A DNA stretch of 64,000 nt from Gnetum montanum (Eukaryota; Streptophyta; Gnetopsida; Gnetales; Gnetaceae): positions 438,202 to 502,201 of the forward strand of contig MNCI01003767.1 in NCBI GenBank assembly GCA_015680685.1. Direction: 5' to 3'. This document shows positions 1 through 11,875 of the stretch, piece by piece (the first letter of the stretch is position 1; each line of letters begins with the position of its first letter). A program made the translations under genes and the position numbers. Below the pieces are notes generated by a model. The model worked only from the letters and a program-made list of their open reading frames with translations, was not told where the DNA came from and ran no database searches.

Positions 1-2
1 AC

Positions 3-527
3 CTTACAGAATACATGGAGTTGGCAAACCTATGGTATGCTAACTTTGCCATGTTAACAACAAGGCACCCAAGAACAGAGCTTGAGCAACAGGTAGCCAC
101 CACCTACATCAAATATGAAACAAAGTTTGCAAAACGCAAAAAGATATTGCAAAAACTAGAGATTGCAAATTCTAAACTTGAGGTGGTTAAAGCAAGCTAC
201 TAGGGACAAAAAGGTGTCACAACAGACTTGGCTCGATGGCTTGTAGATTTTCAAGAATACAGAGATAAAGCCAGAGCCTACAAGGAGGAATGGTAGGTGT
301 TTTCGGCCTGTTATGTCGAGGCAAATAAAATGTTTCTGCAACTACTCTACCCATGGGAGGTGCCAACTCCATCAAACATCAGAACATTAGCATGGATAGC
401 ATAAGATCCCTAAACCAAAGAGAAGAAACTCCAGGCCATACTTCAATGCCATCAATTCCTAAGACCTGGAGCACAAGACAAGAGAAAGGCATCCATGGAG
501 GAGCCACCGCCACCAGGAACTACATGA
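3..527 (+). pseudogene. accessory third ORF of Athila-like element, C-terminal part, broken by stops
   Basis: One reading frame runs through the whole stretch and ends in TGA at 525-527. It is interrupted only by TAG at 201 and 294 and TAA at 402 and 411, each one C-to-T change from a glutamine codon. The protein is lysine/glutamate rich and helix-forming (coiled coil likely) in its first two thirds. It then carries a PWEV motif (351-362) followed by a DP..TKEKK segment, matching the antisense C-terminus at 17256-17471 (PWEV, DPRSKEEK) in the other element. The role is unknown; in Athila elements an ORF in this position is called env-like, but I see no signal peptide or membrane segment here. 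Confidence 0.65.
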
Positions 528-718
528 GTTCCATCAATTTTATAGCTATAGGATTTTCTTTCACATTCTTTGTGGTGTGTCTCAATTTTGTTCTGATTCC
601 ACACTGCGGCATGAATCCATTCTCACCGGTCAATAATCCCATACCTATCCACTATGTAATCAATAAAGCTTGTTCTCACTTTAACTCAAGGACGAGTTTT
701 CATTCAGTCGTGGGGGTA

Positions 719-1267
719 TGATGAGTTATCATTTTGTTGACAATGATATCATAGCCTATCTCCTCATCTATAAATAAGAGGTAGACAAATCTGGTAGGTA
801 GTTTTTTTAAAGTTATTAAGTTTAAGTTTTCAAAAAGTTCTTAGTACATCAGTTTTCCTCTCAACCCTTTTCTCCCAGTGCATGCTCATAGTATGGTGAT
901 TGTAATTGTACGGCATCCTTATTCAAGTGTGATGTACTTGGACACGTACATGACCGACAATAAATATCAAGATTACTTCATCATTGCAGCATCCACTTAG
1001 CTTAATTATTTATTTAATTATTATTTACTACTTTCTTAGTTAATATCTCTTCACCCTTATCTCCTAGTAATGCAAAATGAGTACGACTTAATCACAAGCA
1101 TTCAAGTGTGACTACTTGATAACCCAATAGCGTACTTAGGCCATGCGCTTGGTAATCCTAGTGGTAGTCATGCACGAGGTCCAAGATGTGTACTGATGAT
1201 TGAGGAATGGATGCTCATCGCACTTAGGCTAGCTTAGACTCTCTCTCTCTCTCTCTCTCTCTCCCCN

Positions 1268-1310
<43 letters not shown>

Positions 1311-1556
1311 GTTTAGTACATATTATTTTCCATTAGCCCCAGGAGTAGCAATAGCATAGGAACACATCATACACCTCACTTTAGACTAAACCATACGTGA
1401 AAAAGGTAATACTAGTCTAGGTGGGAAGATAGTGAACTGTGATCTACAAGTAACTATCTAGATACCACAACTAGCCCGTCTGCGAAGTTCAACCGAATCA
1501 TGTGTGAAACACTCATATTTGTATGGTTGAGTGTAGGAGTACCTCGCCACTCATCA
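719..1556 (+). repeat. 3' LTR of the Athila-like element
   Basis: The 838-bp LTR starts TGATGAGTTATC right after the purine tract and ends CCTCGCCACTCATCA. Its last ~180 bp, read in reverse, match the start of the solo LTR at 30490 and more weakly the LTR at 16125, including the GAGGTAC/GAGATAC segment. It contains the TC microsatellite at 1239-1307. Confidence 0.75.
1239..1307. repeat. (CT)n microsatellite with one undetermined base
   Basis: About 69 bp of almost pure CT repeat inside the LTR, with CCCC and an N at 1267, probably a sequencing or assembly uncertainty in the repeat. Confidence 0.95.
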
Positions 1557-4189
1557 AGAATGATCAAGGTTCTAGAGAATTCATGTTGCCTTGGCATTAG
1601 TACTCGAGATACAGTCATTAAGAAAGCATGTAAGTATGATCAATATACATCTGGTCATTGACCCAACATCTTTAGATGTTAGATTTTATCAAGCATCTAA
1701 TTTAGTTAATCAAATTTAGGAAACTTTGATAAATAAGCTATTTTTATAGTTTACAAAGTTCCAACCTAGTACCATTCATCCTTTATGAAGATTTTAATGT
1801 AAAAGCAAGTAGTGTTCATCAATTTTTAAAATTTTGATATGTAAAAGACTCTTTGAAAGAGGAGAAAGATCTAAAGAAGATGTTTCCATCAATTTATCCT
1901 ACCATCCCATTAAAAAATACATATTCCACCTACTTCAAATCATCAATAAATATGTTAAATACTTGAATCTAGAAGCATATGATGCTCATGGATGGTAGTC
2001 ATTAAAAGCCTTAGTTTACTAGTTACACTGCAATGATTACCAAAGACTAGATCAACATCCTTTTTATGCAAGATCTTGCATTATATTTGCTATAATACCC
2101 AATCCTTTCAAGTTACCAAGCTATTAGAGTTACTTTCTAAGGAAGAAGTTAAGAAGATAGATCAAGCCTTGTAATCTAGAATGTGGTCATATTTCCATCA
2201 TGGCTAAACTATGACTACATTTTTTATCCTCATAGAGAGATGACAATCAAGGAGTTTCTTAAATCTTATCTTATTTTCATTTCTTATTTTTCATTCTTTT
2301 GTTAATCTATATTTTTTAAATTTAGAAAACAAAATATTTACCTTACCTTAACTCATGTAACCAAAGATATGAGATGTGCATAGTATAACTTTGGTTAGAC
2401 CTTGTAATTGGTGATTGACAAACCTTTGATTCACCTCTAGTTATTGCATGAAGAATTAATGTAAATTATTAACATGATCGATTCATCTTTATCATATATT
2501 TTTCTCATTTATACTTTCATCTATAGAATAAGCAAGAGAACCTTAAATCTAAAAAAACCTCATTTAAAAAGAAAAAAATCAAAATACTAGAGCATAAACG
2601 AAGATTTGATGTGGACTTGTTTAAGGATAAATCAAAGGAAACAAGGGTAGTTTGTCATATTCCCATTCCAAAATGATGTTGTTTCATAAAAAAAGTTGTA
2701 ATTATTGTAATAAAACATTAATGAAAGGGTGTGGTTTAATAATGAGCATGTATTTTAAAGGAACCTTTAGGGTTTGACATGATATATTTATACCTGATAA
2801 ATGAGAGGTGATGTCAACATAGAGTTGTAAAGCTAATATAGTTAAGTGATAGGTGCCAAGTGAAATGGAATAATAAGGGACTTTGACACCTCTTCTAGCT
2901 AGGCCTAGGACTCACCATGGTAGCAATGTTGAATTACATCAAAGGAATAGCTACTGAAGGGAGACAACCCTAGGGATTCCTCAAAGCATGATCAAGATAC
3001 ACTTATTCAATTTCATTTGTCTTACTAATGTAGTTCCTTATACATTCTCACTCTTATGTTCATCATGCATATTATTGAATATAATACATATTTGACATTT
3101 TCCATGACATCCAAGAATGAAATATCATAGATGAGATGCATTGACATATAACATTTATTAATATAGAAAGTCTAGATGTCATGTCCCTTTTATCAATAGT
3201 GCTAAGTAATTTTTTTTCCACTTATGGGTATTTTTACAAGATCAAAAGAGGCTAAGAAATTTAAAATCACATTTTCTAAGGAGGATACATTATCTAAGAA
3301 TCTTTTTCTAGGGAAGCAAACTACGTTATAGTCATCAATGATAATCTTACTTGAGTTATATGATAGATTAGCAAACATTTCATTTTGAAATCTAGTTTTT
3401 CCCTCCTCTAATGATGAAATATGTACATTGATAAAATTTTAAAACTCTAAATAGAACAACAAACATGTGTTTCCCATGTTCATATTCTTTAGTTTCACAT
3501 GATGTCATTAGGGCATTTCCAAGTCAAGTGCCTCATGTTATTGTTGAGTAGCAAAATGTTCCAATGCATAGGAGTATGCAACAAATAGTCCTTTCATTTA
3601 GTATCCTATATGTACAACACATTAATTTTATTTAATTCTACACAATGAATCAACTCTCTAAATTATCCAAAACCATTGATACCTTTCATATTTTATGAAT
3701 TAATAATAATGATTAGGTTTTGGCATTTGATGATTATCGATGGCTTCCTAAGCTATCCAATGTGAGCTCCTCATTAGTTGGGCATCTAATGGGTTTTTTA
3801 TTGTTCTAGCCTACATGGAGAATATAGGAGGATGATATCCATCTTCTCTTTGAGTCATTCTTCTTGTTCTTCTTGCTCATCTTTTTATCTTTGGTTATGC
3901 TTTTTTAATTATTCCTATGGGCTGACTTTCATAGCTGTTAGAGCATGTATCTATGAGGTAGACCCATTTGTTGCTAGTTTTATTAGGGTTGAATTTGGTA
4001 AAGGGCCTTTCTCCATCATCTCATATGTATTTTTCTTCAATTGCTATGTTTCATTGGCTATTTGTTAAGGGCATGGAACTTGGGGGCTTAGTATCTCTAT
4101 TTACTATTACTTCCTTCATACTAACAATCATTAACCTGCTCCTTAATTAGGTGAATATGTAGTTATTGAGTGGTGTCTTGAGATCCTCC
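1557..4189. other. AT-rich intergenic sequence, no gene recognised
   Basis: No reading frame of useful length and no motif I recognise. The sequence is probably very old repeat. I see no RNA gene or terminal repeats here. Confidence 0.5.
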
Positions 4190-4840
4190 ATTAGTATGAT
4201 TATAACTTTGGTTGCCTCTAGTTGAGCCATTTGGCTTTGTGAGCTTTTCTATTCTTTACCTTGTAGATCTACACATTATCATTCTATATGTCCTTTTAGG
4301 AGGCAACACTTGTACTGATTGTGAAGTTCTTAAAGACTAGGGTTTTTCTAATCTTGTCATGAGGATCTTTTAACCAAATCTCTTGAATAGATCCACATCC
4401 AAGGATATATAGATGTAGATCCCACCATCAGCTTGGATTTTGTGGTTGTGCTATCCTCCATAGTGATAATCTCCTCAAACAACTTGCTTATATGCATGAA
4501 CACTTTCTTGTTGCACATTACTATTGGAAAGTTAAGAAGGCACACCCACACTAGAAATAATGAACATACCTACAAATTTTTGTGGATCTAAATGAGTTAC
4601 CCATGTATCATATGTATTATTTTTCATGAAAGAGTAATTATTCCTCAAATGACCAAGCACCCATAGAAAGAACACCATATATCTATTCTTTGAAGTTAAA
4701 CAAGCAAATGGTATTATTACCTTTTAGGGGAAAGATCTTGAGTGTCTGTGTTGGCCAAGTATGGTGCATCTATTGTGTCATCTTCTAAGAAGACTTTGAT
4801 TAAGGTGTATTTATATCGCTATGTCTAACATTCAATAATA
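4190..4840 (-). pseudogene. LINE ORF1 remnant (DUF4283-like plus partial zinc knuckle)
   Basis: On the minus strand 4551-4357 reads MWVCLLNFPIVMCNKKVF and onward, the pattern of the DUF4283 domain found in plant LINE ORF1 proteins (aromatic-V-x-L-x-N-x-P core). Downstream, near 4300-4250 antisense, YKCCLLKGHIE resembles a degenerate CCHC knuckle. Stops and shifts break it. ORF1 proteins of such LINEs bind the element RNA. The assignment rests on pattern resemblance only. Confidence 0.4.
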
Positions 4841-5344
4841 CATCCTAAAATGACAACATGCATGCCATTATATTTCATGTGTAATATACTCTTCTTTGGA
4901 GATCTTCTATGCATAATGATTATCCTACTTTGTTGTCCCAACAACGATGTAAGCAAAGGATCATCACAAAATGTTGAAAACCCTAGATCCACCAACCTAG
5001 AAGCCTTGCTTATTGGCTATTTTCTTATGTTCCTTAATATTTTGGTTATTGACTTCTTTGTCATTCAATGATTCATCTCCTCTAAATTAGAGGCTCATAG
5101 ATGTTCCATTACCAAGTGGATTGCTTTTGATCCCCTTTCAACCATTCCCACTACCACATGCCCTAAGGTCCCAGTGAGATCCTTGCCAAGTCCTGAACCT
5201 TCTAAACTCATTGACATTGAATGCATATAAGATTGTTCTCTTACGCTTGGGTTGGGCGAGTTGGGGAGGTTTGGGGGATGGGGGGTGCTGAAATCCCAAA
5301 ATAATTCTATCATAAGTGCATCCAAAGATATATAGCCCAATTAG

Positions 5345-5560
5345 AATGTTATGAGGGGAGGACCATGAAATCCCAAAAAAATGAATAATAATATTTGAAC
5401 AAATTAGAGTACATTAGATAATTAAAGAAGATTCTAAAAAAAAAAAGCCCAATGGTTTTGGGATATCTTCTCAAGTTTTCATCATTATAACAAATCCTAA
5501 AAAATCTTCCCTTTGGGATAGAAATATGATAACTCCATATCCTTATTTAGAAGAACCCTC
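5345..5560. repeat. fragment of dispersed repeat R1
   Basis: The string with TTAGAGTACA, followed by a TTTTGG...ATTTTCATC..TTA.AAC.AATC pattern, recurs at about 6305-6450 and, in reverse, near 42470-42560. The fragment probably represents the left end of the R1 family. Confidence 0.4.
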
Positions 5561-5914
5561 ATGGGTTTTTATTTTGGACTAAAGGATCTCTTATAAGGAG
5601 AAGGAGAAAACTCTCTCTAAAGATAAAAGAATACATCAATCATAAATAAAGAACAAATAGCAACAAAAGCTAAAATCCTCTCATCCTTAATTCTCCAAAA
5701 TAAAAATAAATTAATACTATAGAAAAAAATTAATTATTAAACTTTCATGAAGACTTTTTTTTTTTTACTTGAAGTTTTAGTTGAAAATTGACATCTTTTA
5801 GAATCTAATTTTAGACTTCTAAAGAGATATCATACTTATGCAATTATTGCTAGAAAATACTATACATCTAAAATGATAAATAGAGTAGAGAACAAGTTAG
5901 AACTTTATAACTCA
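5561..5914. other. AT-rich gap between repeat fragments
   Basis: Nothing recognisable; a T10 run lies near 5757-5766. Confidence 0.4.
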
Positions 5915-5995
5915 CTATTGCTCACCAAAATCAAATCCAAGATCTAAATCTTTCAAAGTGAAAGTCTTACTGCTAAGCTAACATCTCATTGTTAA
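5915..5995 (-). repeat. tRNA-like SINE copy
   Basis: Read on the minus strand it gives CAATGAGATGTTAGCTTAGC then GGATTTGATTTTGG, the same block order as at 46765-46850 (AATGAGGTGTTAACTTAGTGG then GGTTTGATTCC). The second block resembles a pol III B box and the first an A-box region. Confidence 0.55.
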
Positions 5996-6254
5996 GATTG
6001 TTCTCTTGATTTCTATTCTCTAATAATAATGGGTTTGTAGCTCATATTATCAACTTTATTTAAGTCTTATTTTCATCTATTATGAATTGTAAATGAAAAA
6101 ACTAAAAAATCATTTGTTCCATAAGATGTAAAAGTAAAAATTTTTTATTTCAAATTAAACTATAAATTAAAATTTTATCTTAAATTTAAAAAAAACCAAG
6201 GATCCTTCAAAGTTGATTTCTCTATAAAATGCACTTACTATTAGTGATTTTGGG

Positions 6255-6265
6255 TGTTAGACCCC

Positions 6266-6298
<33 letters not shown>

Positions 6299-7760
6299 TA
6301 AAAAATTAGAGTACAAAAATAGAGAAGTACTATAGAGAGAAAATTCCAAATCAACAAAAAGAAAAGGTCTAACAGTTTTGGTTATGCCATTTTAGATTTT
6401 CATCCTTACAACTAATCTTGAAAGAAATCCTCTTTGAGGTAGAAGATTGGACATTTCATGAAATGATTAACATTAGATGGAGGGTGAGAAGGCCCCCTCC
6501 TTGTCAATAAAATCAATATTATTAAAAGATATTACCTTCATATCTTGAACAATAGCTATAAATGAATTATTAATATTTCAAATATCTTAAACATGTAGTC
6601 CATTCTGAAGATTTGGCATGTAATTACTAATAAATAGACTTCCTCAATAAAATTTATTATGAAGAACCATTTGGAAACCATCTAAATTAACAAGAAGTTT
6701 CTAAGAAAACTTAGGAATAAATATTTATTTTTCCTTCGTCATTAAAAAATTATTGGAAATTTATTTGACTAGAACCTTCCTCAAAGATATATTTTAGTAT
6801 ACATCAATAAAAGAGATGAGTAAGCTAACTATTGAAACATTAGTAGCCGAAATCATTGCAGGATCTGCAACATCTATAAATAAATATCTTAGTAGGATTC
6901 AAAACATTTGTAGAAAAAATCTTAGTAGTGGTTATCTTAGCTTAGTGTTTATGTGCTTGCAGAGCCTCTTTTTATGACATAAAAGATCATGAATCAAACA
7001 TATGACCCTCTCGATGATAATAGTGACATGATTTATGAAGATTATAATAATTAACCTTCTGCACATAATCAATTCCATCAGCACACAAAATAATTTCTTC
7101 CTTAAAAAAATCAAGATCCACCTCAATCACATATTGAATTCTATAAAAACCACTACTATAGCTAAGGTTTTAAAAATGCTTGATTGGCCCAATTTAAGAG
7201 ACATTATGTCTTTCAACTTTTTCAAAAATTAATGGAAAATTCAATAATTCAACAAAATAAGAAATTTTTTAAGATTCATGAGATGTTGGATTAATACAGG
7301 GGGTCCACTTTAAAATAAATAATAAAGGATCATGATGATTGAAAATACCAATATTAATGGCATCGGAAACCTTTATCAAATCAACAAATTCTACTAACAA
7401 AAATGAGTTTGACAAATAATATGCATGGAGAACATCCAATTTTCAATCTTTCCAAATCAAATTTAAATGACTTAAAAAATTGAGTAATGAGGTAAATAAC
7501 ACATAATTTACACAAAAACATACATTCTAAAAATTTCTTAAGTAATAGATTCATATAAATTATCAGGTAACTTGTAGAATGACAAAGAAGTAGTGGATCA
7601 AATTAAAGAATCACCTACTAAATCTAGAAACATTGCATCTAATTCCAAATAGATTTGCTAGAGAAATATTAGATCCACTAAAGAAATCAACTTCACTAAA
7701 CAAACATCAAAGTTAGTTCAACATGCCTAAGTAGAAGGCAATTCTTATATGCCTACTATA
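6255..7760 (-). repeat. dispersed repeat R1, longer copy, with LINE ORF1-like coding remnant
   Basis: This ~1.5-kb stretch aligns by eye with the two halves of the insertion at 36692-41179. For example 6700-6960 matches 36840-37085, and 7380-7640 matches 40795-41050. On the minus strand 7126-6930 reads in one frame through VDLDFFKEEI and then CHYYHREGHMFDS, which resembles a CCHC knuckle with the second cysteine lost, as in plant LINE ORF1 proteins. The left end carries a TA microsatellite. Confidence 0.5.
6265..6293. repeat. (TA)n microsatellite
   Basis: Pure TA alternation near the left end of the R1 copy; the equivalent point at 36727-36742 is a TG alternation. Confidence 0.9.
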
Positions 7761-7854
7761 ACTTGTGGATTAATTTTAGTAATTTTAATTTTGTTTATAG
7801 CATGTAGTTTGAACATATGTACTCTCAAGCTATACTTCAATAAGAAACCATACA

Positions 7855-7935
7855 TTTAGCATGTTCAAACCCCAAAATAACTATGGAATTTTGCTTTCAA
7901 ATCAAGAGTCTTACCACTAGGCTCATTGACTTTTT
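7855..7935 (-). repeat. tRNA-like SINE copy
   Basis: The minus strand reads CAATGAGCCTAGTGGTAAGA, CTCTTGATTTG, then GGGGTTTGAAC, matching the SINE consensus seen at 46765, 42825 and 8080 in this window. Confidence 0.55.
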
Positions 7936-8079
7936 GGGGTAGAATTTAAGCTAGCATATCCTTTTGAAATTAATCTTTTAACTTGTATAACCGTAACATA
8001 TGGATTTTAGCAAGTGAATTATGTCTCATCACTAGGGATCATCATTTGAAGTGATGAATTTTTTATCTATAACTTATAA

Positions 8080-8160
8080 TTATCCACTAGAATTAAACTT
8101 ATGACTTGGGTTACAATGTAAGAATCTTACAACGAAACTAGCCTCATTATTTTGAGAGTC
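8080..8160 (-). repeat. tRNA-like SINE copy
   Basis: The minus strand reads AATGAGGCTAGTTTCGTTGT, AAGATTCTTAC, then AGTTTAATTCTAGTGG, with the same A-box and B-box spacing as the other copies. Confidence 0.55.
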
Positions 8161-8369
8161 TCTAGTAAAAACCACAATTTTAACTTCCATCTTTTCCTCT
8201 ACATGTGAGGTGTTAGTTTTAGTTGTATGAGTTTTGGATTGGTAACCCTAATTTGTAGGCTATAGATTATTGGATTTATTCATAGAAATAAAGGTTTTAC
8301 ACTAGTAATTTAAGCTATCCTTGAACACTATGAACTAATGTTTAGCATGCCTACTATTTTTTTTAATCT

Positions 8370-9212
8370 TTTTTGCTTATCAAACTAGCTATATATGGTT
8401 GAGAAAACATTGGATTTTAAAGTTTTTATGGATCAAAGTAATACTTTTATTGCTTAGGAATGGAAAGCAAATTTTGACCCTTATTCTTCTAATTACTTTA
8501 AAAGAAATTACTCGATTGAATTAGAAAATCTTCCTCTTAATTTTCAAAGTGTTAAATGTGAAGTAATTGGCAGCATTGACACAATGCTAAGGATAGGTCA
8601 AAACATTACTAGATGATGTGCAATAAATACGTTATTTTTTAAAGATCGATTTATAGTAGAAGAAGATAGAATTACAACTCAAGGTTAGTAATCAATGTTT
8701 TTCTCAAAAAAATTACATATTATAATTGAAAAGGATGTTGCAACTACTTTCATTATGAATGCCATATTATTGGAATCTATCTCATTTTTAATACAAAAAT
8801 TGTTTGTGAGAAAAAGAAACAATAATTTTCAAAAAAACACAAATAATGGTAGTTTTTAGCAAGTACAAGTAAAATATTCTTCAACAAGTTCTTAACATTT
8901 TACTAATACTTTTAATTCTAAAGGTGCCAATAAATTCTTGGTATCTAAAAAAAGTTCTCTTTAGAAAAAAATAAATTTTTAGCAAGGTCCAGTAATGGAA
9001 ATACTTATGTAGATGAATTTCACTCAGTATAACATAAAAAGAAAAGACCTTCACATACTTCTTTTAATTTAATAACCCTAAAGATATCTCTTTCTTTTTC
9101 TACTTCTACCACTATTACAAATGTTATTTAATCATACAATGATTTTTCACTAATTAATGACATAGATTGTGAGATAAATGCTAAGCTTGAAAAATTAGGG
9201 ATACAAGCCTCT
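8370..9212 (+). pseudogene. LINE ORF1 remnant (DUF4283-like)
   Basis: The plus strand reads EWKANFDPYSSNYFK and then IELENLPLNFQSVKCEVIGS, the DUF4283 pattern typical of ORF1 of plant L1-type LINEs, with stops spread through the rest. The protein would bind element RNA. The frame runs up to the chromovirus insertion point at 9212, and its continuation is at 33954. Confidence 0.6.
9208..9212. repeat. target-site duplication of the chromovirus, left copy (CCTCT)
   Basis: CCTCT immediately precedes the LTR end TGTAATACC; CCTCC follows the other LTR end at 33949-33953. One mismatch fits an old insertion. Confidence 0.6.
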
Positions 9213-11873
9213 TGTAATACCCTACCCTACCGCTACTGGCTAGGATGAAGTGATGCCTAGGATTACTAGTAATAACACAATGGAAGCATGATAAATTAGA
9301 AGCTAATGATACAACAAAGTACATTAAGAATAAATTACTTAATATATATAAACATTATGAAAGGTGAAACTGCACAAAAATTCATGCCAAACTAAAGACT
9401 AAGCATACATTTCAATCTATAAAAATGCATGTCTCTATATGAACTAAAAAAAATTTGTACTACTCTCACAATATTAAAAACATAAACATCATCATATACA
9501 TAAGAGTATAGTGAGGGTCATTCATATATGAACAACTCATAATACTATACATGAAAATATACATCAACAAATTTTCGAAAATATCCCTCCCCTCTACTCT
9601 TTCTTAGTGCTCATCTGCACCCCTGTAGCTTCCACCTGTAATAAATAACGTCAATATTAAACTAAGTGAGAATCCTTTACACTTCCACTACTAAATAGTC
9701 AACAAGTGATACACTAGAAGAGAGGAATGGAGCACAAAGAAACTTGCATCAATAGTTAGTCTCTCACACACTCTAAGTAATACATGCATAGATGATCACA
9801 TACCATATAGGCATAATCCTTACTCAAGTAAACATATTGCTAATATACAATTACAAATATAATCATTGTCAAACATAATGAATGCAGGGGATGCATAGCT
9901 GGTGGGCACGGCTTTCAAGTAAGGAAACAAATGGCGTCGAGGTGGTGGTGTGCCAGCCAAGAAATAATTGTTAACTGCAATTGCTTTGGAATGACTAGTG
10001 TAGGGGTGATGAGAGGCTTCTTGACAAGAGGTTGAAGGCTGTGATCTGATGCAAATTAGGAAAATGCAAATGGCACAGCCAAAGCAAGGAGCAAAGTGGT
10101 CACAGTAGGTGAGGTTGACAAGCTCGTTGGATCATAGCATTGAGGAGCCCAGGTACATTTTTGTTGTTTTTGTTTCCTCTCATTTACTAGTTACAGCTAG
10201 GCTACACGATAACCTAGGTCTGTCAGGTCTGCATGCAGTGTGTCACGATGGGGAGGCTACTGGCACTCGATGTTCACCAGATTATACCACACCACATGCA
10301 TTTCCATTATCATGCCCATAAATCAATCACAAGATATACTACCATTACTATGACTCACAAGATGATACTAGAATCTACATATAATCCATCTGGACATCAT
10401 ACCAACATATACAGATTACCCATATGGTCACTAGCATCTCTCATCTAGTATAAAACATTTTTATGAATACTCATAATCAATCACTTATCTGCATGTCTTT
10501 AATTAGTCTTTTATTTACCAAACCGATGTTATGGTTCATCAACCTATGACCCACAACCAATGCTAGTCTTCTAGAGGACTAGCTATAGGGATGTACACAC
10601 CTATGTCACATACCAGTTGTAGGGATGAATACACCTATGCTCTTCCACTCTCAGAATGAGACTTAAGATAGGGACCTCACTAATGCATCACAATGAAGGT
10701 CAATTAATAACTGACTCCAGGGTGCTTCATCACCAATCGATCCATACCTTTATGCTAGCATCACTCACAAACAACTACTACAATCTTAATTGTAAAGACA
10801 TGTACAAATCCAAGCTAGCTTAAGTCATCACATGTCATAAGCATATTAGATTCAAAGAAAACATAACATAACCATGTATATCCATACCTAATAGTCACAC
10901 TCACTCCATGAAGATAATACCATCACATGACATAACAAAATTTCATACCATAATCATACTCCTTAAACTACATATAATTTTGTAAAGATGATCGTTATCA
11001 TAACCTCCAAGATGATAGATCTCAAAAGAAAAAACAAATTCCATGATTAGAAAGTACATCAAAGATGATCCCAACAACCCTAATTTCACGTTAATCAAAC
11101 TCTTGAAAATAAATTTATGTGTGTTTAAAGTTTAATTAATAAAATAATAAATAATAATATTTAATTACGACTAATGATACTTGAAACTTCCAAAAGCTCC
11201 TACACAAAAACATGCCCATAAAATATAATATCCAAATCATGCTAGTTTCATCAACATCACCTTTGATATTCCACAAGTCCACATCATTTCATATATCGCA
11301 TATTTATTTATAATAATTCGCAACCAAAAGTATAAAATTTTGGAAAATCTACAAAATAATACATCAAACTCAATCTTATAACTATCTACCCCACATGCCC
11401 ACATTGCATGGTCATATACATTAATCTAGCACAAAATGTAGGGAAAATGTAAAGACAATCTACCAATTAAAATTGTTGAAGTAGAAAGTCTAAAACAAGA
11501 ATGAAATCCTTAAAAATTTAGCAAAACTACATTTTGATCTAAAAAAATCTTATAGCCATGTAGATATGACTACAACAAACCTAAATCCAAGTTTAGAGTA
11601 AGCAAAATCCTTCAACAAAGCTAAAAAATTTGGAAGAAAAAAGGAAAACAGAAAAAGACAAAGAAATAAGGAAGAACAAACTCAAACTCAATTTCTATCC
11701 ATATGAATAGGCAAAGAAAAAGAAAATAGAAACCCAAATTATTAGGGTATGTAGTCCAAGGCAGTGGAAAATAGTTCAACTATGTTTAAAGTATACACTT
11801 GATGTATAAAAACATTTTTCTTTTTATTTACAACACATGTCATGTACAAAACCCGATTACACATTTACTTTGG
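9213..11873 (-). repeat. 3' LTR of the chromovirus, truncated at its inner end
   Basis: It matches 29352-32397 (minus the solo LTR) over about 2.3 kb, for example in the TATGCCAAACTAAAGACTAA block near 9386 and 29457. The match stops at about 11873, where pol coding sequence starts abruptly, whereas the other LTR continues to 33948. So roughly 0.4-0.5 kb of LTR is missing here (the 1.1-kb 32723-33812 segment of the other copy is probably a separate insertion). Confidence 0.75.
9880..10279. other. ~400-bp GC-richer insertion in the chromovirus LTR
   Basis: The partner LTR runs without a break from its equivalent of 9879 to that of 10280 (about 30055-30085), so this stretch was added or lost. 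It is noticeably richer in G and C than its surroundings and lacks obvious terminal repeats. No protein is recognised in it. Confidence 0.5.
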
Positions 11874-11875
11874 TA

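Larger units (their letters stand above)
1..1556 (+). mobile_element. 3' end of an Athila-like Ty3/gypsy LTR retrotransposon
   Basis: The window opens inside an LTR element in plus orientation. It shows the C-terminal part of an accessory third ORF (3-527), an untranslated stretch, a short purine run (712-716, GGGGG) and a complete 3' LTR beginning TGATGAG and ending CTCATCA. The stretch just before the LTR (TTTTCATTCAGTC then a G run) is nearly identical to the antisense of 16978-17005, next to the 3' LTR of the fuller Athila-like element at 16125-29346, so the two belong to one family although their LTR bodies differ. The 5' part lies outside the window, so no target duplication can be checked. 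Confidence 0.75.

Noticed and set aside
353-721. 122-codon open frame as a gene
   Set aside because: It lies across the end of the retroelement ORF, its untranslated region and the LTR start, in a different frame from the conserved third ORF. Chance open frame.
1239-1307. CRISPR-like or regulatory repeat
   Set aside because: A simple CT microsatellite without spacers.
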